Assembly (NCBI GenBank): GCA_032718475.1
Contig: JAUCBJ010000862.1
Span: 1-59,330, forward strand
Length of the DNA: 59,330 nt
From: Nemertoderma westbladi
Taxonomy: Eukaryota > Xenacoelomorpha > Nemertodermatida > Nemertodermatidae
Direction of reading: 5' to 3'
The position numbers and the translations under genes were made by a program. The notes below the pieces were generated by a model. It was not told the DNA's origin. It searched no databases and saw nothing but the letters and a program-made list of their open reading frames with translations. Numbering within the stretch: the first letter of the stretch is position 1; every line of letters begins with the position of its first letter. Shown in pieces: positions 44,701 through 54,900 of the stretch.

Positions 44701-46266
44701 GTAAGTTTATATCATATACTCTACTGGTAAAGCCATTGATCCAAGTAAGTTAATATCATACTCTACTGGTAAAGCCATTGATCCAAGTAAGTTCATATCA
44801 TATACTCTACGGTTAAAGCCATTGATCCAAGTAAGTTAATATCATACTCTACTGGTAAAGCCATTGATCCAAGTAAGTTCATATCATATACTCTACGGTT
44901 AAAGCCATTGATCCAAGTAAGTTCATATCATATACTCTACTGGTAAAGCCATTGATCCAAGTAAGTTCATATCATATACTCTACTGGTAAAGCCATTGAT
45001 CCAAGTAAGTTCATATCATACTCTACTGGTAAAGCCATTGATCCAAGTAAGTTCATATCATACTCTACTGGTAAAGCCATTGATCCAAGTAAGTTCATAT
45101 CATATACTCTACGGTTAAAGCCATTGATCCAAGTAAGTTCATATCATATACTCTACTGGCAAAGCCATTGATCCAAGTAAGTTCATATCATACTCTACTG
45201 GTAAAGCCATTGATCCAAGTAAGTTCATATCATATACTCTACGGTTAAAGCCATTGATCCAAGTAAGTTCATATCATATACTCTACTGGCAAAGCCATTG
45301 ATCCAAGTAAGTTCATATCATACTCTACTGGTAAAGCCATTGATTCAAGTAAGTTTATATCATACTCTACTGGTAAAGCCATTGATTCAAGTAAGTTCAT
45401 ATCATACTCTACTGGTAAAGCCATTGATCCAAGTAAGTTCATATCATACTCTACTGGTAAAGCCATTGATCCAAGTAAGTTAATATCATACTCTACTGGT
45501 AAAGCCATTGATCCAAGTAAGTTCATATCATATACTCTACGGTTAAAGCCATTGATCCAAGTAAGTTCATATCATATACTCTACTGGCAAAGCCATTGAT
45601 CCAAGTAAGTTCATATCATACTCTACTGGTAAAGCCATTGATCCAAGTATGTTCATATCATACTCTACTGGTAAAGCCATTGATTCAAGTAAGTTCATAT
45701 CATACTCTACTGGTAAAGCCATTGATCCAAGTAAGTTCATATCATACTCTACTGGTAAAGCCATTGATCCAAGTAAGTTAATATCATACTCTACTGGTAA
45801 AGCCATTGATCCAAGTAAGTTCATATCATATACTCTACGGTTAAAGCCATTGATCCAAGTAAGTTCATATCATACTCTACTGGTAAAGCCATTGATCCAA
45901 GTAAGTTCATATCATATACTCTACGGTTAAAGCCATTGATCCAAGTAAGTTCATATCATACTCTACTGGTAAAGCCATTGATCCAAGTAAGTTCATATCA
46001 TATACTCTACTGGCAAAGCCATTGATCCAAGTAAGTTCATATCATACTCTACTGGTAAAGCCATTGATCCAAGTAAGTTCATATCATACTCTACTGGTAA
46101 AGCCATTGATCCAAGTAAGTTCATATCATACTCTACTGGTAAAGCCATTGATCCAAGTAAGTTCATATCATATACTCTACTGGTAAAGCCATTGATCCAA
46201 GTAAGTTCATATCATATACTCTACGGTTAAAGCCATTGATTCAAGTAAGTTTATATCATACTCTAT
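44701..46266 (+). repeat. 42-44 bp array of the exon 21 end plus its 5' splice site, about 36 units
   Basis: The unit is gtaagttcatatcatactct actggtaaagccattgatcc aa. The exon segment ggtaaagccattgatccaa is followed by gtaagtt in every unit. The 44-bp form has atactctac and the 42-bp form lacks two bases; a tacggttaaag variant also recurs. The word ggtaaagcc at 44682 (exon) recurs at 44726, 44 bases away. The 42-bp form is 14 in-frame codons (SKFISYSTGKAIDP), whereas 44-bp forms shift phase. Confidence 0.97.
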
Positions 46267-46473
46267 GTAGATCTACAACTTTTTTTCACACGTATAGCTT
46301 ACATCCATATATATCTATAGTGTAGCACCGACATGCTGTTTGCTCAACTAGGGCGTCCATGGCCACAGAGTTCTAGCAGCGGCATCACTTATTGTATTAT
46401 TTAAATTTTTATTTATAAATTTTACATAGGCCCTCTAGGTGGTTGTTTAATTGGGTTGTTATTTGCGTTTCAG

Positions 46474-46616
46474 GCAGCGGTAGAGTTTATTGCTATAATA
46501 AACTAACTGGGACAACACGTTGGCTAACAACAACGGAAGGAGGAGTTATCCATCAAAAGGAGGCCGTTGATTTAAGGAAAATTGACGACCCGAACCCTTT
46601 AAAAGTGAAAGATTAA
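46474..46616 (+). CDS. Cadherin terminal coding exon 22 (residues 1027-1073)
   Basis: The acceptor is ttgcgtttcag (to 46473). It completes a Ser codon in phase 1 and ends with TAA at 46614-46616. Joined to exon 21 it gives GKAIDPSSGRVYCYNKLTGT then TRW. This matches the middle and end of a WW-domain core (G-R-x-Y-x-Y-N-x-x-T-x-x-T-x-W), but lacks the first Trp and the final Pro. It may be a degenerate WW-like fold or a linear motif. The exact in-frame closure supports the whole exon chain. Confidence 0.9.
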
Positions 46617-46869
46617 ACTCTATGCTCTAAAAAACAACAACTATTGTCAGTTTTTATTATTATAAATTGGTTCATTACAAGTACAAGAACAATATGTTCA
46701 TTACCTGAAGACAATTTATATAGTGACCATATAGTGGGATTGTAAATAACGATTTGTATATTAATGTTAATAATATACTGTATAGTACCGGTACATCAAT
46801 AACTGAAGTTCATAATAGTGGTGACAATAATAAAAAAGTCAGGCGAACTTTAACAAAATGTACACATCG
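46617..46869 (+). other. Likely 3' UTR of the cadherin gene
   Basis: AT-rich sequence between the stop codon and the 49-bp satellite. The first clear poly(A) signal is at 46829-46834. No coding potential is seen. Confidence 0.6.
46829..46834 (+). promoter_or_regulatory. Candidate poly(A) signal aataaa
   Basis: It lies 213 bases after the stop, in the run caataataaaaaag, just before the satellite begins. The cleavage site cannot be placed. Confidence 0.5.
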
Positions 46870-48193
46870 CACAAGTGATGGTTACTCACTCCCGTGGCAG
46901 AGTACCGGTAGTATACCACACAAGTGATGGTTACTCACTCCCGTGGCAGAGTACCCGTAGTATACCACACAAGTGATGGTTACTCACTCACGTGGCAGAG
47001 TACCCGTAGTATACCACACAAGTGATGGTTACTCACTCCCGTGGCAGAGTACCAGTAGTATACCACACAAGTGATGGTTACTCACTCCCGTGGCAGAGTA
47101 CCGGTAGTATACCATACAAGTGATGGTTGCTCACTCACGTGGCAGAGCACCGGTAGTATACCACACAAGTGATGGTTACTCACTCACGTGGCAGAGTACC
47201 CGTAGTATACCATACAAGTGATGGTTACTCACTCACGTGGCAGAGTACCGGTAGTATACCATACAAGTGATGGTTACTCACTCACGTGGCAGAGTACCCG
47301 TAGTATACCACACAAGTGATGGTTACTCACTCCCGTGGCAGAGTACCGGTAGTATACCATACAAGTGATGGTTACTCACTCACGTGGCAGAGCACCGGTA
47401 GTATACCACACAAGTGATGGTTACTCACTCACGTGGCAGAGTACCCGTAGTATACCATACAAGTGATGGTTACTCACTCACGTGGCAGAGTACCCGTAGT
47501 ATACCACACAAGTGATGGTTACTCACTCACGTGGCAGAGTACCCGTAGTATACCATACAAGTGATGGTTACTCACTCACGTGGCAGAGCACCGGTAGTAT
47601 ACCACACAAGTGATGGTTACTCACTCACGTGGCAGAGTACCGGTAGTATACCATACAAGTGATGGTTACTCACTCCCGTGGCAGAGTACCGGTAGTATAC
47701 CACACAAGTGATGGTTACTCACTCACGTGGCAGAGTACCGGTTGTCTACCACACAAGTGATGGTTACTCACTCGCGTGGAAGAATACCGGTAGTATACCG
47801 CAATGTGATGGTTACTCACTCACGTGGCAGAGTACCCGTAGTTACCTCACAAGTGATGGTTACTCACTCACGTGGCAGAGTACCGGTTGTCTACCACACA
47901 AGTGATGGTTACTCACTCGCGTGGAAGAATACCGGTAGTATACCGCAATGTGATGGTTACTCACTCACGTGGCAGAGTACCGGTAGTATACCACACAAGT
48001 GATGGGTATACTCACTCCCGTGGCAGAGTACCCGTAGTATACCATACAAGTGATGATTACTCACTCACGTGGCAGAGTACCGGTAGTATACCACACAAGT
48101 GATGGTTACTCACTCACGTGGCAGAGTACCGGTAGTATACCGCAATGTGATGGTTACTCACTCCCGTGGCAGAGTACCGGTAGTATACCACAC
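46870..48193. repeat. 49-bp satellite downstream of the gene, left block
   Basis: The unit is cacaagtgatggttactcac tcacgtggcagagtaccggt agtatac plus ca. Variants have ctcccgtgg for ctcacgtgg, acccgtag for accggtag, ccatac for ccacac and ccgcaatgtg. Units with tcacgtgg contain the palindromic E-box CACGTG. About 27 units here. The block is split from the right block by the LINE at 48194-51954. Confidence 0.96.
48034..48193. repeat. Left copy of the 160-bp direct duplication flanking the LINE
   Basis: Identical by eye to 51955-52114, including the rare tgatgattactc variant. A third copy without any insertion is at 53472-53631, where its flanks correspond to the outer flanks of the LINE site. 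Confidence 0.85.
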
Positions 48194-51100
48194 TACTACT
48201 AGGATCGGCATGCTGCATTGCAGCTGCATTTTTAAGAATGCTGTGCCGGCTTGTCAACAAAATTGCACCGCCACAACTCCCTATCACCCATGACATTTGC
48301 TAGATCATCCGCATCTTTAAGGCCAGTGTCCTTTAAGATGCGTCTCAAGAAAGTCATGGGCTGTCCACCATGCTTATTCACTCCATGAGGCTGCCAAAGT
48401 ACAAGATTATGCACTGGCTGGTCCTCACGGCGAAAGCAATGTCCTGCAAAGCGGAGGCGATTTTGTTCTAGTGTCAAGCTTGGGGGAACCAATGAGACAC
48501 CTCCAATGTTATATAGTGTCTGGTTGGAGATGTGTGCATTGTACTTGACACAATGAACCCGGCGTAGCATTCTTGTGAATGTGACATCCAGAGATTTGGT
48601 GTCCTCAGCAGTTAGAGCCCAGCATGGACTCCCGTAGAGGAGTACTGGAACTACTGCTGCTCTAAATAATCGGACCTTAAGTTTCCGATTAATTCTCGGT
48701 GACTTCCAAATCCTGGAAAGCCTATTCAAGGCTGCCCATGCCTTTCCCTTACGTATTCGAAGGTCCTCACCTGACTTCCGGATCCATGATCCCAGGTAAC
48801 AGAAGTCGTCCACATGCTCAAGCATACCATCCTTTGAGCTTATGCTCATCCTATCAGAGACTTGCTGAGGACTTTCAAAGTTAACTGTCAGAATTTTGGT
48901 CTTTCTGGAGTTAATAAAAAGACCAACACTAGAAGCAGCATGTTCTAATGAGCTGAGGAGCCGTTGGGCTCCCTCTAATGATTCTGAGAGTACTCCTAAG
49001 TCATCAGCAAAGTCTAGATCAGTTAGGTACTTGGCAGGATTTCCTCGACTTCTGGAGCCAGTAGGTGGAGTTATCATCACCCCATCATCATTATAATGAT
49101 CTAAGGACATGCGTAGAACATAGTCAACCACAATAATGAACAAGAATGGTGCAAGTGTGTCTCCTTGGAGGACGCCCCATAACACTTCAAATGGTTCTGT
49201 GTCACCATCAACAGTAGACACAAATGTTGTCGAACCATCGTATACTGATCTGATTGCTGCAATAATTTCATCAGGAATCCCATATAATGAAAGTATGGTG
49301 AACATACGTGAGCGAGAGACTGAATCAAAGGCCTTGAAGAAGTCAACAAAGATAACAGCCAGATGCCTGTCTTTCTTTTTTGATAACTCTTCAATTATCC
49401 TTCTAAGTGCCAAAATGGGCTCCATGGTCCCACGACCTTTACGGAACCCATTCTGATTTCCACGGAGCAGTCTCTCAATGGGATCCCTGATGCGATTTAA
49501 TAGAATCCTATTGTATAGCTTTGCAGCAATCGAGATCAATGAGATTCCCCGAAAAGAACCATAGAGTGTTAGGTTGCCCTTCTTGGGAACTGGCACCAAC
49601 TTATTTGTTTTCATTTCTTGTGGGACTCTTGTTGTTCGGTACATGTCTACTATGATGGGATAGATGAGCTTTAAACACTCAGGTATTTTAAAGACCTCAG
49701 GGGGAACACCATCTACTCCACTGGCACGATTGGTCTTAATGCTCTTTGCAGCAGCCTTCACTTCTGCAAAGGAGATATCGCCAATGGGAATATCTGGGAG
49801 TACAGACTCAGACACTTTTACTTCTATAAAGTTATCAGGCAATACCCTGTCATTATTGAGGAGCTTTTCAAAGTGGGCTTTCCAACCATTGAGGCGATCG
49901 GCTGGTGATTCAGCCTTAACCTTGGTGGTTGGTTGGCTTTTCCGCCCAGTAAGCAGATTGATCGATTTCCATGCCTGGGATGATTGCCTGCTGTCGTCAG
50001 CATCATTGATGGCATCAACCTGTTGGTTTATTAGCTCCTGTAGATTAGCAGAGTACTGCCTGTTCAGGGACCTAGAAGCAGCCTTAACTGCATTCTTGGC
50101 CGCTGTAGTCTGTTTGAGTCGGGACTCTTTCTGCGCCTTATGAAGGTCATTTCGGCACTTCTGAATTTTGTTGTCAGTCCAGGGGGCCCTTTTCTTGTTT
50201 CGAGGGTATACAGGAACTGTTTCTGCAGCTGCTAACTTAACTGCTTCTGTAAAGGCAGTATAGCCCTCACAGTGATCTGCCGCCTCAGAGGCAAGAGCCT
50301 CATACCTGTTGCTCAGCTGTAGTGTGAAGCTGGATCTCACACTTGGCTGTTGCAACAGAGAGGACCAGTCATGCCGCGGCAAGGCAGATTTCGTTGTTCT
50401 GCTAGCACGCAGACTAAGTCTTACCTTGGCCACAATAAGGCGGTGATCACTGGAGAAGGGTCGAAGTGTAAATGCATTACAGTCTTGTATAGAGCTCCTG
50501 TATTTCCTACGAAACAGAATATGGTCTATCTGGGACTTGTGACCACTGGGTCCACTATGAGTCCATAGCTTTCCAGTTCGCTTCTTGAACTGGGTTCCAG
50601 CCGAAAACAATCCATTTCCAGAGATAAAATCCTGAAGATGGACAGAATTTCGGTTAACACTATTGCTATAGACCCAGGGCGATGTAGGTGATTGATGCAG
50701 ACTTGCATTAAAGTCTCCCAGGAATGTTAAGAATGCATGCTGATCCACTCCATCAGTAGCTGCTTGTAGATTGTGGTAGAAATTTTCCACCTCCTCTACA
50801 GGGGCAACACTAGTTGGAGAGTAGCACACAATCAGAACCACCTTAGGAAACTTCTTAGCCAGTCTTCCAGAACATGAGAAGTGGCAACGGATGATGCGGT
50901 TAGAGATTTGGTCTATTTTGTCCAATGCTGCATGTGCAGTTGGATTCATCAATAGACCAATTCCACCATTGCCACTATCATCTGCTGACGCAAGGGCGAG
51001 TCGCCAACCGCCCCCCATGTCCTTAATCAGAACCTCATCAGTCTGTCCAGTCTGCATTCGGTGCTCTTGAACACCCACTGCGCTAAGAGAAAGCTTATCT

Positions 51101-51954
51101 GCCAAGGCAGTCAGCTCACCTTGTCGCATTGGGGACCCGAGTGTTAGGGTGTTTACTGAGGCTAGTCTTGTGACTTGCCTCAGATTCACCAATGGCTTTG
51201 TTGGTCGGGGTGGAACATGAGAGTAGCCTCCAACTCCAGAATCCCTCTCCCCATCACAATCTGGCCTTCCTGGTGACCCAGGGTTTGGGCCAGAAAGGTC
51301 ATCAGGAAAGGGACTCAAAGAATTGTTGGCTGCTCTCTCTCCAGTAGGGGGTGAGACAGGCAGCCGGTCAGGAGTTAACTGACGCCTGTGAGGCCGATTG
51401 TGTCCGGTAATTCCACTGGCCTCTAGTGGCCGGACCTCCGCATTGCTAATGTAATCCATAGTGGGGGTTGGGGGGTGCTTTTTTGCCGAGTCAGCTCTCG
51501 GGGCAAATACCACACCCTGGTTTGCCATTCCACAGGGTGGGTGTCGCAATGGAGTCAGATATGAGGCCCATCACCCATATCTACTCTGGCGCACATGACC
51601 CACCATTGGCTGTTGCAGCTCATCTGCTGGGTCATGCCCTGTACCCTTGCTGCCAGGTTCAGGTCGCAGTGAAGTGCTCTCAGAGTGGACATGAGAACAC
51701 TCTACTCCTGACCAGCCATTGGTAGATCACCATCTGCCTGGTCAGGCCATATACCCCTGCAGCCAAGTATATGGGTCCTTAATCCAGGACCAAGGGCGTC
51801 CTTATCCCCGAACGAAGGGGGTCCTAGTTACAGGACCAGATTTGCCCTAGTAAGAGGGTCTATGCAGCTACAGGTGGCACCTCCTTTATGCTGCATGGAG
51901 GTGGCAAGTTTTCTTGATCAATGACCTAGAATACCTGACCTGACCTGAGTCACT
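48194..51954 (-). mobile_element. RTE-like LINE, apparently intact, minus strand
   Basis: A 3.76-kb insertion in the 49-bp satellite. The 3' end is on the left with a short (tag)n tail (tactactagg on the plus strand); the 5' end is near 51954. It holds one uninterrupted frame with AP endonuclease and reverse transcriptase. About 420 bp of 5' leader (51529-51954) precede the ATG. Decayed relatives occur at 3965-5715, 4905-5310 and 59040-59250. It is flanked by a 160-bp direct duplication. Confidence 0.9.
48232..51528 (-). CDS. LINE ORF2-like protein: AP endonuclease plus reverse transcriptase
   Basis: The ATG at 51528 (GMANQGVVFAP) gives about 1,098 residues; an upstream TTG at 51549 is less likely in a eukaryote. 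The N-terminal part is low-complexity. The APE-type endonuclease follows with LASVNTLTLG, VGVQEHRM, LTFLGDFNASL, QIDHILF and SSDHRLIV. The reverse transcriptase has NQNGFRKGRGT, FVDFFKAFDSV, GVLQGDTLAPFLF and the catalytic FADD in LTDLDFADDLGVLS. The C-terminal region reads LLYGSPCWALTAEDT, RRVHCVKYNAHISN and FAGHCFRREDQPVHNLVLW. It nicks target DNA and copies its RNA at the nick. Clade RTE or a close relative is inferred from layout. All motifs are intact. Confidence 0.92.
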   Translation of the reverse strand: MANQGVVFAPRADSAKKHPPTPTMDYISNAEVRPLEASGITGHNRPHRRQLTPDRLPVSPPTGERAANNSLSPFPDDLSGPNPGSPGRPDCDGERDSGVGGYSHVPPRPTKPLVNLRQVTRLASVNTLTLGSPMRQGELTALADKLSLSAVGVQEHRMQTGQTDEVLIKDMGGGWRLALASADDSGNGGIGLLMNPTAHAALDKIDQISNRIIRCHFSCSGRLAKKFPKVVLIVCYSPTSVAPVEEVENFYHNLQAATDGVDQHAFLTFLGDFNASLHQSPTSPWVYSNSVNRNSVHLQDFISGNGLFSAGTQFKKRTGKLWTHSGPSGHKSQIDHILFRRKYRSSIQDCNAFTLRPFSSDHRLIVAKVRLSLRASRTTKSALPRHDWSSLLQQPSVRSSFTLQLSNRYEALASEAADHCEGYTAFTEAVKLAAAETVPVYPRNKKRAPWTDNKIQKCRNDLHKAQKESRLKQTTAAKNAVKAASRSLNRQYSANLQELINQQVDAINDADDSRQSSQAWKSINLLTGRKSQPTTKVKAESPADRLNGWKAHFEKLLNNDRVLPDNFIEVKVSESVLPDIPIGDISFAEVKAAAKSIKTNRASGVDGVPPEVFKIPECLKLIYPIIVDMYRTTRVPQEMKTNKLVPVPKKGNLTLYGSFRGISLISIAAKLYNRILLNRIRDPIERLLRGNQNGFRKGRGTMEPILALRRIIEELSKKKDRHLAVIFVDFFKAFDSVSRSRMFTILSLYGIPDEIIAAIRSVYDGSTTFVSTVDGDTEPFEVLWGVLQGDTLAPFLFIIVVDYVLRMSLDHYNDDGVMITPPTGSRSRGNPAKYLTDLDFADDLGVLSESLEGAQRLLSSLEHAASSVGLFINSRKTKILTVNFESPQQVSDRMSISSKDGMLEHVDDFCYLGSWIRKSGEDLRIRKGKAWAALNRLSRIWKSPRINRKLKVRLFRAAVVPVLLYGSPCWALTAEDTKSLDVTFTRMLRRVHCVKYNAHISNQTLYNIGGVSLVPPSLTLEQNRLRFAGHCFRREDQPVHNLVLWQPHGVNKHGGQPMTFLRRILKDTGLKDADDLANVMGDRELWRCNFVDKPAQHS

Positions 51955-54900
51955 GTAGTATACCATACAAGTGATGATTACTCACTCACGTGGCAGAGTA
52001 CCGGTAGTATACCACACAAGTGATGGTTACTCACTCACGTGGCAGAGTACCGGTAGTATACCGCAATGTGATGGTTACTCACTCCCGTGGCAGAGTACCG
52101 GTAGTATACCACACAAGTGATGGTTACTCACTCCCGTGGCAGAGTACCGGTAGTATACCACACAACTGATGGTTATTTACTCACGTGGCAGAGTACCGGT
52201 AGTATACCACACAAGTGATGGTTACTCACTCACGTGGCAGAGTACCCGTAGTATACCACACAAGTGATGGTCACTCACCCCCGTGGCAGAGTACCGGTTG
52301 TCTACCACACAAGTGATGGTTACTCACTCACGTGGCAGAGTACCCGTAGTATACCATACAAGTGATAGTTACTCACTCACGTGGCAGAGTACCGGTAGTA
52401 TACCACACAAGTGATGGTTACTCACTCACGTGGCAGAGTACCCGTAGTATACCATACAAATGATGGTTACTCACTCACGTGGCAGAGTACCGGTAGTATA
52501 CCACACAAGTGATGGTTACTCACTCACGTGGCAGAGTACCCGTAGTATACCACACAAGTGATGGTTACTCACTCCCGTGGCAGAGTACCCGTAGTATACC
52601 ATACAAGTGATGGTTACTCACTCACGTGGCAGAGTACCCGTAGTATACCATACAAGTGATGGTTACTCACTCACGTGGCAGAGTACCGGTAGTATACCAC
52701 ACAAGTGATGGTTACTCACTCACGTGGCAGAGTACCGGTAGTATACCACACAAGTGATGGTTACTCACTCACGTGGCAGAGCACCGGTAGTATACCACAC
52801 AAGTGATGGTTACTCACTCACGTGGCAGAGTACCCGTAGTATACCATACAAGTGATGGTTACTCACTCACGTGGCAGAGTACCGGTAGTATACCACACAA
52901 GTGATGGTTACTCACTCACGTGGCAGAGTACCGGTAGTATACCACACAAGTGATGGTTACTCACTCACGTGGCAGAGTACCCGTAGTATACCATACAAGT
53001 GATGGTTACTCACTCACGTGGCAGAGCACCGGTAGTATACCACACAAGTGATGGTTACTCACTCACGTGGCAGAGTACCGGTAGTATACCATACAAGTGA
53101 TGGTTACTCACTCACGTGGCAGAGTACCGGTAGTATACCACACAAGTGATGGTTACTCACTCACGTGGCAGAGTACCGGTTGTCTACCACACAAGTGATG
53201 GTTACTCACTCGCGTGGAAGAATACCGGTAGTATACCGCAATGTGATGGTTACTCACTCACGTGGCAGAGTACCCGTAGTTACCACACAAGTGATGGTTA
53301 CTCACTCACGTGGCAGAGTACCGGTTGTCTACCACACAAGTGATGGTTACTCACTCGTGTGGAAGAATACCGGTAGTATACCGCAATGTGATGGTTACTC
53401 ACTCACGTGGCAGAGTACCGGTAGTATACCACACAAGTGATGGGTATACTCACTCCCGTGGCAGAGTACCCGTAGTATACCATACAAGTGATGATTACTC
53501 ACTCACGTGGCAGAGTACCGGTAGTATACCACACAAGTGATGGTTACTCACTCACGTGGCAGAGTACCGGTAGTATACCGCAATGTGATGGTTACTCACT
53601 CCCGTGGCAGAGTACCGGTAGTATACCACACAAGTGATGGTTACTCACTCCCGTGGCAGAGTACCGGTAGTATACCACACAACTGATGGTTATTTACTCA
53701 CGTGGCAGAGTACCGGTAGTATACCACACAAGTGATGGTTACTCACTCACGTGGCAGAGTACCCGTAGTATACCACACAAGTGATGGTCACTCACCCCCG
53801 TGGCAGAGTACCGGTTGTCTACCACACAAGTGATGGTTACTCACTCACGTGGCAGAGTACCCGTAGTATACCATACAAGTGATGGTTACTCACTCACGTG
53901 GCAGAGTACCGGTAGTATACCACACAAGTGATGGTTACTCACTCCCGTGGCAGAGTACCCGTAGTATACCATACAAGTGATGGTTACTCACTCACGTGGC
54001 AGAGTACCGGTAGTATACCACACAAGTGATGGTTACTCACTCACGTGGCAGAGTACCCGTAGTATACCACACAAGTGATGGTTACTCACTCCCGTGGCCG
54101 AGTACCCGTAGTATACCATACAAGTGATGGTTACTCACTCACGTGGCAGAGTACCGGTAGTATACCACACAAGTGATGGTTACTCACTCACGTGGCAGAG
54201 TACCGGTAGTATACCGGAATGTGATGGTTACTCACTCCCGTGGCAGAGTACCGGTAGTATACCACACAAGTGATGGTTACTCACTCCCGTGGCAGAGTAC
54301 CGGTAGTATACCACACAAGTGATGGTTACTCACTCACGTGGCAGAGTACCGGTAGTATACCACACAAGTGATGGTTACTCACTCACGTGGCAGAGTACCC
54401 GTAGTATACCATACAAGTGATGGTTACTCACTCACGTGGCAGAGCACCGGTAGTATACCACACAAGTGATGGTTACTCACTCCCGTGGCAGAGTACCCGT
54501 AGTATACCACACAAGTGATGGTCACTCACCCCCGTGGCAGAGTACCGGTTGTCTACCACACAAGTGATGGTTACTCACTCGCGTGGAAGAATACCGGTAG
54601 TATACCGCAATGTGATGGTTACTCACTCCCGTGGCAGAGTACCGGTAGTATACCACACAAGTGATGGTTACTCACTCACGTGGCAGAGTACCCGTAGTAT
54701 ACCATACAAGTGATGGTTACTCACTCACGTGGCAGAGTACCGGTAGTATACCACACAAGTGATGGTTACTCACTCACGTGGCAGAGTACCCGTAGTATAC
54801 CATACAAGTGATGGTTACTCACTCCCGTGGCAGAGTACCGGTAGTATACCACACAAGTGATGGTTATTTACTCACGTGGCAGAGTACCGGTAGTATACCG

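Larger units (their letters stand above)
3635..46616 (+). other. Cadherin-superfamily gene, 3' part, 22 exons
   Basis: Joining the 22 exons listed below gives 3,223 nt: one base completing an upstream codon, then 1,074 codons including the stop, with all intron phases consistent. The product is a type I membrane protein. It has the end of one EC repeat, six further EC repeats with linker motifs (VNDNPP, DINDMTP, DINDKPP, DCNDHTP, DVNDHDP, DVNDVSP), a membrane-proximal region, a transmembrane helix near residues 939-966 and a tail of about 105 residues. Cadherin repeats bind calcium at their linkers and mediate adhesion. The long ectodomain, short tail and absence of a visible catenin-binding region suggest a non-classical cadherin. 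A CDH23/PCDH15-like relationship is possible but not shown. The signal peptide and N-terminal repeats must lie upstream of base 1. Confidence 0.93.

Noticed and set aside
45269-45930. Short repeat proteins on both strands in the 42-44 bp array
   Set aside because: They are translations of the donor array; frames break at each 44-bp unit.
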